Positions 41,914 to 55,849 are shown, counted from the first letter of the stretch. The stretch is DNA of 64,000 nucleotides from Larimichthys crocea (GCF_000972845.2 NC_040012.1:12770930-12834929); one strand, 5' to 3'. Translations and numbers: made by a program. Notes: generated by a model not told the origin, from the letters alone.

Positions 41914-42147
41914 GTGTACCTCCAGCAAGTGGCACAGGTACTCTCCAGATCTACCTGCTGGATATCAACGACAACGCTCCCAAGGTTTTCCCACAGGAGG
42001 CAGAGATATGTCAAAAACCAGAGCCAAATGCCATCAACATCACTGCGGTTGATGGAGACCTGAACCCAAACGCTGGGCCTTTTGCCTTTGAATTAGCCCA
42101 CCGGCCCGCTGATGTTAGGAGAAACTGGACCATCACAAGAATCAGCG
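41914..42147 (+). CDS. cdh2: cdh2 exon: EC4-EC5 linker and EC5 start
   Basis: Encodes the end of Gly529, residues 530-606 and the first base of Gly607 (234 nt): [20 protein letters not shown], then [11 protein letters not shown] and [20 protein letters not shown], ending [10 protein letters not shown]. Contains the last canonical calcium linker DINDNAP and two sequons (NIT, NWT). The Cys begins the EC5 cysteine set. Acceptor CCCATGTAG, donor CAGCG/GTAAGT. Confidence 0.97.
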
Positions 42148-42953
42148 GTAAGTTACAGATCACGCACACAATTTTATCGTCTTGGCATTGATTCAGCTGT
42201 TAGCCTGTATTTGTTGAGAGGGGAAGATGGCTCTTTTCAGCATTTTTTTTAGTTCGTGACATTTAATAATTAGAAAGAAAAGAGCAAAATATCTAACAAT
42301 ATAACATTTAGATGACTGTTGTTTGGTAATTAAAGCCTGAGACTTTGATCTGTGATCCTTCTGAGCAACCCTCAGGAAAACGTGTAAATAACACACTGCA
42401 ACAGGGGTCAGGTAGCACCGGGACCGACACTATAATCTGTTAACATTACCTAAATGTCATTAATTGCTTATGCTAATTTGAACTAAAACATTACTGGAAT
42501 ATCTAATTTGTTGTTTGTTAGCTATTAAGATATTGCACGTTGAAAAGCAGTGAATATATCTTAATAGGATAATGCATTTGGATTATCACTGCTGGGAATT
42601 TAGCCTAAGCAGCATTATCAAAAAGGTATTCAGTAGATTTATAAGCTCCGAATGTAAATCCTGACCATGTTTTGGATTAGATGTGCTGATGCAACTTCCA
42701 GGTATGAATTTATGCTGCATATTTGTGGTAATAGGGAGTGTAATCACACTGTGAACACAGTCTGTACAAACACATATTCAGAGTTTTGATCTAATCCCCT
42801 CTCAAAGGCTCTTCTTCTAAAGCAACATGCTGTTATATTGTTAAACACACTGAACAACTTCATTTCTTGTCCCTCTACATATGTATTTGCTCTGATGAGG
42901 AGCCAGTGTGGATCACTCTCTCACCTCGGTCTTTTGTCCTCCTCATCTCTCAG

Positions 42954-43187
42954 GTGACTATGCTCAGATGAGCCTGAAGATTGGCTTCCTTGAAAGTGGT
43001 ATCTATGAGATCCCAATCATAATCACAGACTCAGGCAACCTGCCTATGTCCAACACCTCCTATCTGCGGATTAAAGTGTGCCAGTGCGACATCAATGGGG
43101 ACTGCACTGACCAGCAGCACATCATGGCTGCCGGCCTGGGCACTGGTGCCATCATCGCCATTCTCCTCTGTATCATCATTCTTCTCA
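42954..43187 (+). CDS. cdh2: cdh2 exon: EC5 end and most of the transmembrane helix
   Basis: Encodes the end of Gly607, residues 608-684 and the first base of Ile685 (234 nt). [20 protein letters not shown] and ITDSGN are followed by the EC5 cysteines in [11 protein letters not shown], then [18 protein letters not shown], the first and larger part of the membrane helix. The helix is interrupted by the next intron. Acceptor CATCTCTCAG, donor CTCA/GTGAGT. An NTS sequon lies before the cysteines. Confidence 0.97.
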
Positions 43188-43395
43188 GTGAGTGTCTCAG
43201 TGCCTCGCCTCAAACAGCACATCACACGAACACAGGCGGGGATTATAAAGAGAGCTAAACATTATCCGAGATACCGCTAGATTACTGTAGGATTACCAAA
43301 AAAGATAGCCTTGATCAGGCCCGCATCCAAGCTCTAAAACATCGGATCCGATTACACTTGTATGAAAATATGTAAGTTAATATGTTTTGTAATAA

Positions 43396-43578
<183 letters not shown>

Positions 43579-45737
43579 TAAACACAAACGGGGCAGATTC
43601 CTTTACAACAAAAAGGCGCGGAAACAACAAAAAAAAAATTTTTTTTCCTCTAAGCGACCGTTCTGCATTAACGCAATTGTTTTACCAAAGCCTGAATCCC
43701 AGCCAAGATTTAGCAACATTTGAATCAGAATCTGATCACACTTGCTTCCTTATCTTGATTGTTGTCAAACCTGTGCAATCCTGACATCCAGATAAGCGTA
43801 CATGTTTACGAACTTTAACTGAGTATTACTTAATGGGACAAGAATATTCACATATGTGAAGAAACTGTAAATATTCTGTTCTGGACCTTTGTGGCCACAC
43901 AGACTTGTTTTTGCACTGCTGCTTCTGTTTAGATATTATTTATTATCATTATAGGACTTTAGCGTGTTAAATTATACAAAGGTAGGGATCATAAAAAGTA
44001 TTATTCTGGTTTCAGCAGTGGAATTTAGTCGTCCATGCTGGTACTAGTATAGAAAAATGTCCCAGCCCTACATGAAGATGCACAGTGTTTTTAAAGGGTG
44101 ACATCAGGCCAGTGTGGGGTCTTTGTTACGGAGAAACATTCAGGTCACATCTGCAGTATGCAGCAGCAGTTTCTGTATAACTGAAGCAACATAGGGACAA
44201 AGAGGACCACCTACAATCTTCCAGCAAGCATACAAACACTTACAATGCATTCTTTCCAGTGTTAGTCCTGCTCATTATGCTGCTCCTAGACACTTTACGG
44301 CCATTCACAGCATGGCACTTTCATTGTGGACTGGAAATAGTACCATTTTCCTAGAAAAGGGGGGCTGGGAATCAAAATTTGGAATCAATAAAGCAAACAC
44401 ATTTTATCCAAACAATTCTGGAAATATTGGAAGTGTTTCCTCAACTGGAACTGGTTCCTGCTTCACAACACTAACACACACACACGCACACAATATAAAT
44501 ATAGTGCCACAGGCATCAATAAAGGCACATGTCTTTACCCCCCTGCACTGATCACGCACACAGACACAAATTCAATTGTCCTAATGACCCCTTGTTAACA
44601 GAACAGAACCATTTCATAAAAAACGGCAGTAATATACCAAATGGGCTATTTTCTTGCCACTGGATGAAGTGCTCTGGTGGCTTAGGTAGAGCAGAAATGA
44701 GCAGGAGACCCCGGTATGACCCAGCAAAGTGCCAAATTAGCCTCGGAGACTTGTAATTGGTAAGCTGATGTCATTTGGAGATAGACATCTGCTGTGGCAC
44801 TATAATGAAGCTCTGTCCAACGTAACAATATGACTGGAAAGCCATTACACATCAGCCCGGTGATTAAGCAGGAGGGATTGCACACACTTGTGTATTCACT
44901 TCCTCGCTTTCACACACAAAATGCACAGACTTGTGAACCGGAACGTGTTGAAAAGGAAACATGATATAACACCCCTCAAAGGCAAACGAGCGGCCGCAGC
45001 AATTTATTGAGGGAAAACAAGCTTCCATTTTTGAGTGGTGCAGGGGAGGGAAGGGCGCCAGGAGAAAATGGTCTTGTCTGCGGAATCGGGGGAGTCAGTG
45101 TTGGGTAAAAAATGGCCCTTAGTTTCCCGGCGATGTGGTCTTTATAATGCCCACCTCTGTTCTCCCTATCTCCCGCTGGGGAGGAAATTGAAGTGTCAGA
45201 CCATTGGGCGCTCTCAGAGTATATGATTTTAGTTGCTCCTGCCATTGCCCTGGTTTGTATTGGTTTGTGAAGCACTCATTTCATCAAAGGCAGACAGCTG
45301 ATCAGGCTGCGCTCCCCGGACATGGAAAAAATAATGCAGGAATAACAGCAAATTGAGAAGTTGTCGTGCGCAGGTTTGCAGGTGAAAAAGATAAAATGCA
45401 AGAGACAGATGAGTCATCTGCTGCTTCAAATAACCTCTGAATAATTTGATGCACATTAACCTTAGACAGCGTGGCTTTGGAGGCATGCTTTGAAAAATGT
45501 TTTGATTTATTTTTCAATCCCATGCAGTAAGTGAAACAAAATGAGTCAGACCTGTTTACACACAGAGCATAAGTGCCTCATGTATTTGTCACCGGAGACA
45601 AAAACAGGTTAAACATGTCAGAGGAACTGTAACATCGCTAATTTTATCTCAGTCATCGCAATATGGGACTTATTTTTTTTACTTTTGGCCATTATTTAAA
45701 TTATAATAACAATATATACATATAATAATAAGAATGC

Positions 45738-46095
45738 TTTCTTTATATACCATCTTTACAAAGTGCTTTAACAGACAAAGCACAGGATACTCAAGACAAC
45801 AACAGAGAGCCAGGCACTGCCAAGCATCCAGACAAAGGCCAGGCAAAATGAAGATTTAAGAACACAGCAGAGGGAAGACACTGATGATGAGCGATAAGGA
45901 TGGCGAGAGCAGTAGCCATTAAGAAACATGACAATATAAATAAATGCCAAAATAGAAGAGAATAAAGGCCATAAAAGCATTAAGATAAATGAATGCATTA
46001 ATAAAATAAAGCAAAAACAATAAAAAAAAGACCAGATTACATAAAAGCAAGTCCATAAAAATGAGTTTTATTCAAAGTCACTGATTCTTCTTTTA
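45738..46095. repeat. Probable interspersed repeat fragment in cdh2 intron
   Basis: The run TCTTTATATACCATC, then ACAAAGTGCTTTAACAGACA, a purine-rich body with many AATAAA-like words, and AGCAAGTCCATAAAAATGAG resemble a common fish repeat that starts with a TATATAGCAC..AAAGTGCTTTACA phrase and ends in a TATAAAAATGxGTTTTAA phrase. No frame is present. It lies next to the inverted-repeat element that starts at 46102. Edges are approximate. Confidence 0.5.
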
Positions 46096-46101
46096 AGCTT
46101 T

Positions 46102-46395
46102 TAAGCCTTTCAAATGTTTATTCTCCTTCTTGCCAAGAGTTATGATATGGTAAATATGAAGCGTAGCTTAGCATAAAGACTGGGAAACGTGGGAAACAGC
46201 TTTGTCCAAATCTGTTTACTAGCGCCTCTACTTCTATTTTTTTGTGCTAAGATGAGCTAACCCGCCTGCTGGCCCCCGCCTTACATTCAACAGAGCGTCA
46301 AGAGAGTTATAGAAGTGAGTCAGGAGAGTGATCTTCTCATCTAATTCTTGGCAAGATGGCAAAAAAGCAAATTTCCTGAAATGTCAAACTTATTG
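46102..46395. mobile_element. Inverted-repeat (MITE-like) teleost element, decayed copy
   Basis: The core GTAGCTTAGCATAAAGACTG followed by GGAAACAGC and TTTGTCCAAA is a phrase I know from a very common teleost repeat. The ends are imperfect inverted copies: TTGCCAAGAGTTATGA near 46130 mirrors CATCTAATTCTTGGCAAG near 46340-46357, and the right end AAATGTCAAACTT is the usual inner end. The outermost ATTCCTTTAA seen in better copies is lost here. There is no coding capacity; movement would have depended on a transposase supplied elsewhere. Confidence 0.7.
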
Positions 46396-47951
46396 TTCTG
46401 AGACATTAGCCAAAAGGGAACTCACCCAAAAGTCAGCAATAATCCGTCATTGTACAGGAAACCTGCGTGTGCTCGCAACTAGCCTCCAAACAAAGGTCAA
46501 ACCTGTACCTGGAAGCCTCTATAAAACAAAATATGTGTATAAATATAACCTGCATGATCATCAACATTTTCAGTGTTGCTGCTTTCCCAGATTCCAGGAA
46601 GAAAAAATTGCATATACAGTTATTTACAGTCTGAATTGTGGCAAAAACCATTAAAATAATGACCTCAGCTCTGTTTTCAATTGCTCAGCTGTGTCTCACA
46701 AGGCTTTGCGATGCTCAGCCTGCCATGTTTTGAATGTGGGTCATGAGTGCCACGGGCAGCCATTTCACCAGGCCGGTGTACGTGTGAGGAGTCAATTCCC
46801 TGAAGGGGGCTGGTATGTCATTAGACCTTCCTGCTTAGTTCAGCCATTATACGGCTCTGTTGCAATTCCTGTCACCAGCTCCTGACCCCTCCGGTGTGTG
46901 ACCTCAGAAGGTCGAATCAGGAGTCAAACTGAAATGGACCAAAGATGATGGATGGCGTTGTTGCGTGATGTGCGATGACCGGCGTTCTTTTCCCGTTTGC
47001 CTCGAGGGTTACTGTCATTCCCTGCGAAATCAAATTACACATGAATAATCAATGTGTTTGTCTTAGATCTGAGATGAGACCTATTAGCATGGAGTCGAGT
47101 AGGTGTTTGTCAAGTTCCCACGTTGTGTTTGTTATTCTGAGTTGTTTGTGCATCATCACAGGGTTTATATTTATTCTCATGTTTATTTTTACATTGGAGA
47201 GTCTGCAGCCTCTTTTTTCTCGTGTGCTAGGGGTGAGTGTGCATGCGTCTGTGTGTGTATGTACATGTGCAACTGAGCAAAGACAATTTTGAAGGGGGAT
47301 ATTAGAGATGGATGGATTACTGAAAATCTTCTAAAGAGGGACAATCCATCATGCACGCTTATTAGGCACACACCCTGATTCTCAAACGGCATTTTCTCCA
47401 TCACATCTGCCGTCACCGTGATACCATCCAGTCATTCAACTCACCGCAGCTTCTTTTTCACTCCCGACTCCTTTTCTCTCCTCACTCTTTCTCCTCCTCC
47501 TCCTTCCTCGCCCATGACTTTGCACAAACTGCGAGCCATTCAGGTTGCCTTGGTAATGTTAATAGGATTAGCAATGGCTTATGCATATCCACCATCCCGT
47601 GTCTGGGCATTGATTAGAGCAAAACAGTCGCCTGCACATCCTTCGTGCAGCACGCCGCAAAAGTACAAACACTCTGCAGCGTATGATGTGGTCCTCAGCC
47701 CGGTCCCCCTCAGTGCTGGCTCTTTTTAACGTGTCAAATTGTCCCTGGGCTTGTGCTTCACAGACAAGAAGATTAAAGTTTCCCATGTGCTCCCTCAACT
47801 CTTCCCGCTGCAGTCTAACTTTAAAATCTGGTCCACTCAGTTGAACTTCTCTTACTCTGTACAGCACAGGATATGTATTTAAATAAGCACACTCGGTGTG
47901 AGGCCTCATCACGCTGCTCAGCTGACTCCCATCTGTCTATGTGTTCCCTAG

Positions 47952-48155
<204 letters not shown>

Positions 48156-49210
48156 TAAAAAAATACGATTCTTGTGATTACGGTGAATCAAATCCTAGAA
48201 GAGCTGAAATGAAAAGGATCAGTGGTGTCAGAAAGCTTGAATTTCATTTTCAAGCCGAATGACTTTCTTATAATCAACTTGTATCTAAATAAACAATTTG
48301 GTTCATACGACTCGGTATTAAGCAGTTGTGCGCCGCCTTGTCGTGCGAGTGAGGGGAAAAAAAAAATACTTTAAATTAAATCAATTATTATTGGAATTGT
48401 TTTCATCTCTTCCCAGCAGAAAGTTTTCTCATCTCACATATATCCGCTCAGACACGCAGAAAGCCCAAAAAAAGTACATGATGCTAATTCACTTAGATAT
48501 AATTGTTTTTCTCCTCACTTTCTGCCAAAGTAGAGTTATAGATGTGTCAGCATAGAAATGGAAGATGAGAGAAGCAATACATTGGCTTTCTATCGGAGTG
48601 CACTGTTCAGAGTGCCCTCATTTGCCTGAGGCCATCATTGACTCCAGCATGAAGGGAGAATGTAAAATGAAAAGAGCGGTCATGTATTTTTCACGAGCTC
48701 CAACAGACAAGAGTTTCACAGCATTACAAATGGAGTTCTCTCCTAGTTTTTTGGATGGCGCCCATGTTTTTAGATTAGAACTCGCTCTTTCAGCTCTGCT
48801 CCGCAACCATCTATCTCTCAGATCCCTTAACCCAGGCACCGCTCATGTTCACCCTCGCCACGTCTCATGAATACACCTAATATACACTTGACTTAACAGC
48901 TGATATTGAGTGGAATTTAATTTTCTTTTCTTTTTTTTTCTTTTTGCGCTGCTCAACGGAGGAACCGTTTCTCAGTGCGCACCGTTCGTCATCAGACTTG
49001 TCATTTTAATGTTCTCTCAAGACCTCAGAGAGGTTTCAAGTGTTGAACGTCCTGACCCAGAAAACGCTCGCTGCAACCAGGCAGCGTTGATCTGTTTTTA
49101 GTCCCAGATTTGACTGTCGCTGCAGCTCAGTCATGGTAGCTCCAGAGCTCACACGGAGCTGGAATCTGACCCAACTGATAAGGGATGGCTGCCAGAGGAG
49201 CACAGAGACA

Positions 49211-49230
49211 GGGAGGGAGGGAGGGAGGGA
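49211..49230. repeat. (GGGA)n short tandem repeat
   Basis: Five GGGA units in the last cdh2 intron, inside a longer purine-rich stretch. Confidence 0.85.
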
Positions 49231-49309
49231 AGAGGAAGGGGGTCTGATCTCCATCCTGTAATGTGCCCACGCCCCGGGAGCTTTTGGCTCTTAATTAAAT
49301 TACAGGGAC

Positions 49310-49328
49310 AAAAAAAAAAAAAAAAAAA
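49310..49328. repeat. A homopolymer, 19 bases
   Basis: Uninterrupted A run in the last cdh2 intron. The sequence just before it (TTAATTAAATTACAGGGAC) does not look like a retroposon tail I can name. Confidence 0.9.
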
Positions 49329-50804
49329 TTAGGTTTAGCATAAGGACTTTAACCTCACAGTCAAACAAACGTCAATTAGTCAGCTACTGGTCTGTTCCCA
49401 CAGAAGAGGGGGGGTAACATTAGATACATGACCTCTGTTGGTCACAGGTGGACACAGCTCCACAGAGCTGAAGTGATTGCCTTCATTGTTTTGCATAGTG
49501 CCTCGTTTCAGCCCTGGCAAGGTTGTCTCTGAATAGAAATACCAGTGGGTTTTTATTACCGTTCTCTTTTGTTATCTGGGACAGAGTGACTCCAAAAAGT
49601 GGGGAGAGTTCACCATTTCGCTGAAAGTCGTGATTGTCTCACGCACAGTGGATGACTCAGTTATAATGAAATTACGAGGCTGAGTTCTGTGATTGACTAA
49701 CCTTATGAAACTGCCAGCGTTTTGGTTGTAGATGGAAGGAGGCTATAACCAGCAGAGCAATTATGGTTGTAATTGTAATGAACGATCCATCTGTCATATT
49801 TCCCACCAAATGATCAGCACCACAGCCCTGAGCAAATACTTAACGAAAGCTAACAAGTGGAAAATAATCACTAAGTGCCCAGGCACTTTAATTCAATCCA
49901 TCTTTTTATTTGAAAGCGTTTCAGCTCTATAATAGCAGCGCAGAGGAAACTATAAATCTTCGACAAGTTCCAAATGAGCTGAGGTCTCGTTTCTGTGTGT
50001 TCTGCTGCTCCACTTCTGTTAATTCATTTATTATTTGTTATTTGTTGGGTACCTAAGTTGTGACGATAAGAGGGAGAAACCAGGCTTGCATCCAATGTGG
50101 TTCATAGCCAAAGCACATCTCAACTCCTAGATTAGCAATCCATCAAGTCTCCTGAGTCCCGTTAGGGTATGGGGCTGCAAATCAATAACAGTCCATGAGG
50201 ACCTCTCATGACGCTGTGAGGATTCCTAGGAATGCCGAGCACAATCTTCAAAATAGAACCAACCTCACCAGCACCGAGAGATAAAACAGAGAGACACGCA
50301 CGAGTGGCAAACACACGCACGCTCCTCATCTCCGCCTCTGTTGAGCTCAGTGCTTACTGCTTGGGTTTAGGCAGGAGTTAGATAAATATGATATATTAAA
50401 CATACTGCTATCTAGATTCTAGATGGCAAAGTATCAGTGCTGGAGTTGTACTGGCTGTCGAAGGCCGTTGGAAGAGAGACGGGCGGTTTGCGCAGGGGTC
50501 AGCGGGGAAAGTGGAGATGATCCCAGTCTTCTGAGGCTGCTGGTCATGCTCAATCTTGGCTTTTGATCAAGGAGCTACAGCTAATCCTACATCCAAGAAA
50601 CATCAGGAGACTCCCGACTAAAAACACAGAGGAAACTCACAGGAACACTCGAGCCTGATGAATCTTATTTCCTGAACAAGCGGAGGTAGAGCCACTGGCT
50701 GGTTTCCGGATAGATTACTTAGTTTGTGTGCAGCAGCAGGGGAGAGCGAGTTGCGTTGACGTGGGCTCCGTCCTTATTGCAGATGGTGTGCAGAGGTGGC
50801 TTAA

Positions 50805-51050
<246 letters not shown>

Positions 51051-52405
51051 GACACACAGCCACTCCTCGAAGGATGAAAAAGATGAGGAAAAAAAAAGAG
51101 GAAAAAAGAGAGATTTCCTGTTGATGGACATGGACAGCTTCTGATATTCCCTGAGAGACGGAACTGTGACAGAAAAGAAACAAAAAAAATAAACAATGAT
51201 TCAGAAATTTTTTTCAAAAACAACCAACCTAGGCTTATTGTTGTAGTCTACGCATACATATGCTTGTTGAAAGCTTAGGCATAGGCTGTGGTCCAGTTAT
51301 GGCGGATGTGGGAGGGAACACTGGTGGACTGTCACCACTTGGATTGTTGGTATTGAATGCGCTCAGTTACACTTGAATTTCACAGTACAGAAGCACTGGG
51401 ATATAATGTGCCTTTTTGTACATTTTTTTGGATCTAAATGATTAGTTTTATGTTCAAGGCTTTAATGGTACTGACTTTTGGAGTGATTTCAAACAAAGTA
51501 TGTTACACTCTGGTATGCTTCTACATGCTTTTTTTCTTTGGTTACACAATGCTCCTGTTTGTTGAAGATTATTTAAATAAACTACAAAGACGAAGAAATG
51601 AAGGATCACCTGTTAGCTTGGATTGAAGGAAAAACAATTAAGAGCAGCACTGTACAGTACGCTAGACTTCTAGACTTTTTCACTAAAAAATTAAAATTAT
51701 GCAGCTGGTTGCAAATAAAGGGAGTTATGAATCATACTTTTGTAGCAGATTTTTTTCCTTTTTTTTCTGAAGTGATGTAGTATTTTACAAAAACAACAAA
51801 AAAAAAATGTTCTGGTCTAATCTATGTACACTTCATTTTGCCTTAGTCATCATCTGATATTTTCAAGTTTTACTTCACTGTAAAAAGATGTGTGTACATA
51901 ATGTTTTTGTTTTTTTTTCTTTATCTTTTTTTTTTTCTTTTGATGTAGTATATGAAAAAGTGCAAAAAGTTCCAAACTTGTAAATGTATAATTTGGACTA
52001 CAAATTCAAGTTTTTTGCATGTTTTTATCTTTTCATGACGGCAAAAATGGAAGAAAAAAAAAATGTTGTTTCCCAAATTTATTTACAAAGTGAAAAAAAA
52101 ATAAAAATAAAAATCTGGGTGACATTAAATGTGTAGAAGTTAAGAGAGTTTTTTGTATAAAACATGAAAAAAAAAAAACACATAGATAAAAATTGAAAAG
52201 TAGTGATCTTGTCAGCACAACTGTTGAATTTGTACCAAAAAGGGGGAGGGCGGGGTGGGATGACACGCTAGGCACTAATTACTGAATCAGCTTTAAGACT
52301 GGAAAAGGTTTTGGACTTAAGCCTTGTGGATAACCATGTGTACTGGAAAACAAATTATACATCTCTGACCCCAACCATCCAAATAAAATGCTAATTTTGG
52401 AGCTA
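51051..52405 (+). other. cdh2: cdh2 3' UTR with several poly(A) signals
   Basis: About 1.35 kb of AT-rich non-coding sequence after the stop. AATAAA hexamers lie at 51576-51581, 51714-51719, 52100-52105, 52106-52111 and 52382-52387. The last is the preferred end because sequence after about 52405 changes character and no further strong signal follows closely. A canonical Pumilio-type TGTACATA lies at 51893-51900 and a variant TGTACATT at 51417-51424. Long T-rich tracts at 51904-51941 could bind U-rich-binding proteins. The end is inferred, not observed. Confidence 0.75.
52382..52387 (+). terminator. cdh2: Probable main poly(A) signal of cdh2
   Basis: AATAAA in the context CCAAATAAAATGC, followed some 18 bases later by a short A run and a T-rich stretch, the usual order of hexamer, cleavage site and downstream element. 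Four upstream hexamers may give shorter transcripts. Confidence 0.6.
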
Positions 52406-53783
52406 AAAAAACTGCCTCTTTATTTATTTGTTCTTACTCAAACGCAGCTCTGTTGCAGAGGCTTAATTAGATTGCGAATTATGCAATCTATCTCTCAAAG
52501 GACAATAACTTTAAATAAAAAAATAGTTAATTGTACAACGCTTTACCAGAGGGGAGAATAAATCATTTATACGCTTTATTTATTTGTTGTTTACACATAT
52601 CGCGTAAACGCTTGAGGCTCACACACGTCCGTAGATGATAAGTTGTGTGGCTTGCAGGCAAGAGAGTAAACAATAGCCTCATTCTGTAACACTATCTGTG
52701 TTCCTAAGCCAAGACAAGGTCAAAAGCTCATGGAGATGCCAAATCCATCCAGCACCTGTTTTCTATCGGGGATTTGTACTGTAAAGTACTGTAGGTCAGA
52801 TTGGACTTGACCTCGAAATGAAGAATGCCTCCAAAAACTGCCCTAGGGACTCCGCCTGTATCTGTACTCGTGGGACAAATTCAAGGATGAGAATGTGTGT
52901 GTGTGTGCTGTGGATGGTGTTGGTAGCAGATCTGTTCACCTGTCACATGCACATTGAATCTGGATGATGAAAGTCACGGGACGTCCACCGTTTAGCCTTC
53001 ACCCGCCCTTCCTTTTCCTCTCTCTTCTCAAAAAGATTACACATGGGACCTTAATTCGCAGAGCCACCGCTTGCACCTAGTTGAATAAATGCGGACATGG
53101 CTTATTAATTCAACCAAATTAGACAGGAGTTTGGTTTTTCTAGTCCTCACACAAAACGCAATGAATGCCTATTAGAGAATGACCAGTGAACCGTACCTGC
53201 CTTTTGTTTTTCAGCTGGCGTAATCAGTGTCGCTGTTAAGTGTTAATCAGTTTCACATCCTGTTACCTCTTAAGAACACCGGTAGTTTTCATACGTCTTC
53301 CTGCATGAGGAGAGGAGTTAGTCTTACGCAGTTGTTTTTACATGACCTTGTCTGGTTCGTATCACTTATCTCTGAGTATGCATAACTATGCACTGCATCT
53401 GCCAGAAGCAACAAGAAATTTTTACATTGCCCCGTCGGATGAAATGTTAAAAAACAAACCGTCTGACCTTCAAGGTGTTGTTTCAACTGCAACTGAGTCA
53501 GATTTGTTTTACCAAAATCATTTCCTTTAAACTTTGAGGTTTTTCAAACCAGACGGCTGGTTTTAATGTATTTCCTTTTGTTTCTGCTTTACTAATAGAA
53601 GCATTACACCACTTAAACCTTTGCCTAACTACTTTCCTCGCTTTGATCTGGAGCAGGCCCAGATGTGGTTCATGACTCAACAGCTCAAAGGGACTTCATC
53701 AAATTCTTTTTATTGCTTAACCCAAAGTTAACAACTGTGCAGCCAAAGAGGACATACTTTGAGAGGAAGGAGTGCATTAAACA

Positions 53784-54107
53784 TTAAAGGAGTAAGTTAA
53801 ATGTTCTTTTTTGTTGCTTGTCAGATTGAAGATCGATAACATTCACTTATCTGTCCATTGAACTGCTTGGCCTAGCGCCGGACACATTGGGAAAATCTAG
53901 CCTAGGCTTCTCCGTGACAAAATCTGCCAGATTTGAACCTTCTTGCACAAAAAAGACAATTTGTCGTTTTGCTGTAATCAATTAGCAGCCTATTTCTCAG
54001 CTGAAAGAAGAGTAGTGGATGTTTGCAGCTAATGGTCTTCTGGTTGTCGTCATACATTTAACGGACAGATAAGTGTATTTCCCCAAAATGTCAAACTATT
54101 CCTTTAA
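53784..54107. mobile_element. Inverted-repeat (MITE-like) element, near full length
   Basis: Starts TTAAAGGAGTAAGTTAAATG and ends AATGTCAAACTATTCCTTTAA, which are inverted copies with a few mismatches. A second inverted pair lies inside: CACTTATCTGTCCATTGAA at 53844-53862 against TTAACGGACAGATAAGTG at 54058-54075. This gives roughly 80-base inverted ends with a left-side insertion. The terminal words are shared with the element at 46102-46395, so the two belong to related families. No reading frame. Confidence 0.75.
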
Positions 54108-55849
54108 TCCATACACAAAAGATGAAAAGCTTCATAGCTGCAGCAGTGTACATTCGTCCAGTCCTTAACGCTGCCTCTTCCCTCGGCTTTAACTCCTCTA
54201 CTGACTCTCCCACCCTGCCGTATTGTCATCTTGATGTTAAGATTGCTCCAACGGCTTCATATCCACCAAGCAGTCGAGTCCTATTTCATGTTTTAACCCT
54301 CAGCAAGGGGGAAAAAAAAGAATTGATATTCCAGCTCTGCACTTCAATTTCACAACATGGATTATCCCCGAAGGAAAGCTGGCAATCTAAGAGAGCCCAG
54401 GACATAAAGGCAGCCGCATAGCTCCTTCACTATCCACACCCAAAACACGCTGTGTGCCATTTAAAGATGAGGCGTTAAGACAACGTAAAGAAAAACAGAT
54501 TAGTTAGAAGAACAAATGTATTTTTCAGGAGTATAATGAACTGACATTGACTGACTGAGCAGTCGCTGGAATGACTATTGTGTGAGCATATTTTCATCAT
54601 TTATTTGTCATATGGTAGAACAAGGATGGTTGAAATAATTGCTCAAAATAGGATCTCATTTGCACATTTTAGCTTTAACTGACAAATGGATAAAAATAGT
54701 AATCCGAGGGAATTTTTAAATATGCAGAAAAATGATTTGCAAAGCTAATTAAGCTGGATGGAAATGACAATGGTTTCATCTGCCAGTTTATGTGAATGTC
54801 TTTGACATATGCACATTTAATAATAATATAAAAAAAAAAAAGCAAACACCTCAGGAATACAATACGACAAATAAATAATGAATGTGCTATCATTTTTTGG
54901 CTAGCGTTGTGGGCTTTGTTGTCTTTCCTGGAGTGAATTCTGGCTCGCATGTGAACGTTGCATTCCATATCTTTTCCCATTAGATACTACAATATGTGCT
55001 GGGCACATTATTGTTTTAGTTTTTATTCGAAATATTAACTCCAAATAGGAGGAGGGACTCAACTTATAACCCTATAGTACTCCCTGGATGTTCTATTTGG
55101 AAAGAGGCTGCAGATTGCTGTTCTTACAAGCACCCCAGGGTCCTTTTTATTGACTGTGAAACAATGCTTTCACCGACACCCCCTCACCATCGCAGATTTA
55201 CAAGACAGCCGTCCTCAGCTCCTCAGTGTGCGCGTGGAGACGGCTGAGCAAGTGTCACAGAGCCACCCAGCCTCTGTGGGGGGACTGTCGGTAAACATGC
55301 AGAATACAGACTAGAATCCGATGCAAAACCAGCGTCTTAAGTTATGCTGCTCCTGACCTTTGGTGGACTTTGGGAAGATGGATGCTACCCAGGCTATCGA
55401 TAGAAATTTCTGGCCTGCAGCAGCAAGAGCATATTTCTTATGGTTTCCCAGCCCCTGCATGCTACCTTCGAATGAATAAGTAAGTAGGCCGGATGACAGA
55501 GTGTGCACACACAGGGCACTTGCATCTTTAATGTATTTGTGTATAGAGCCAGTCACTTGTGTGAAATCAATCAATTTCATTTTCTACACTGTCGCCCTCT
55601 AAGTGCAACGTTCATATTCGATCAATTTGTCCACAAAGAGTTGAAGGGACTTGTTCTTAAGTCCCAGGTTTTTTACGCACACCAAACATCCAGCCTTGAT
55701 CTACGACTCCCTGTGTTCTCGCTGACTGCAGGCAGATATCTCTCCTCTGGCTTCCCTTCTGTTTCAGCAGATATTGTTCTGCCTCTGTTTGTGATACTGA
55801 TTTATCAGCTCTCATTTATCAGGCCTCCATCCTGCCATTATTCTCTAGT

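Noticed and set aside
44340..44460. GGGAATCAAAATTTGGAATC and CTCAACTGGAACTGGTTCC, similar to words in fish hAT elements
   Set aside because: The resemblance is limited to short phrases with no visible ends; too weak to annotate as a transposon.
54122..54421. 99-codon frame following the inverted-repeat element
   Set aside because: Starts just outside the transposon, has no homology I recognise and no promoter or splice context.
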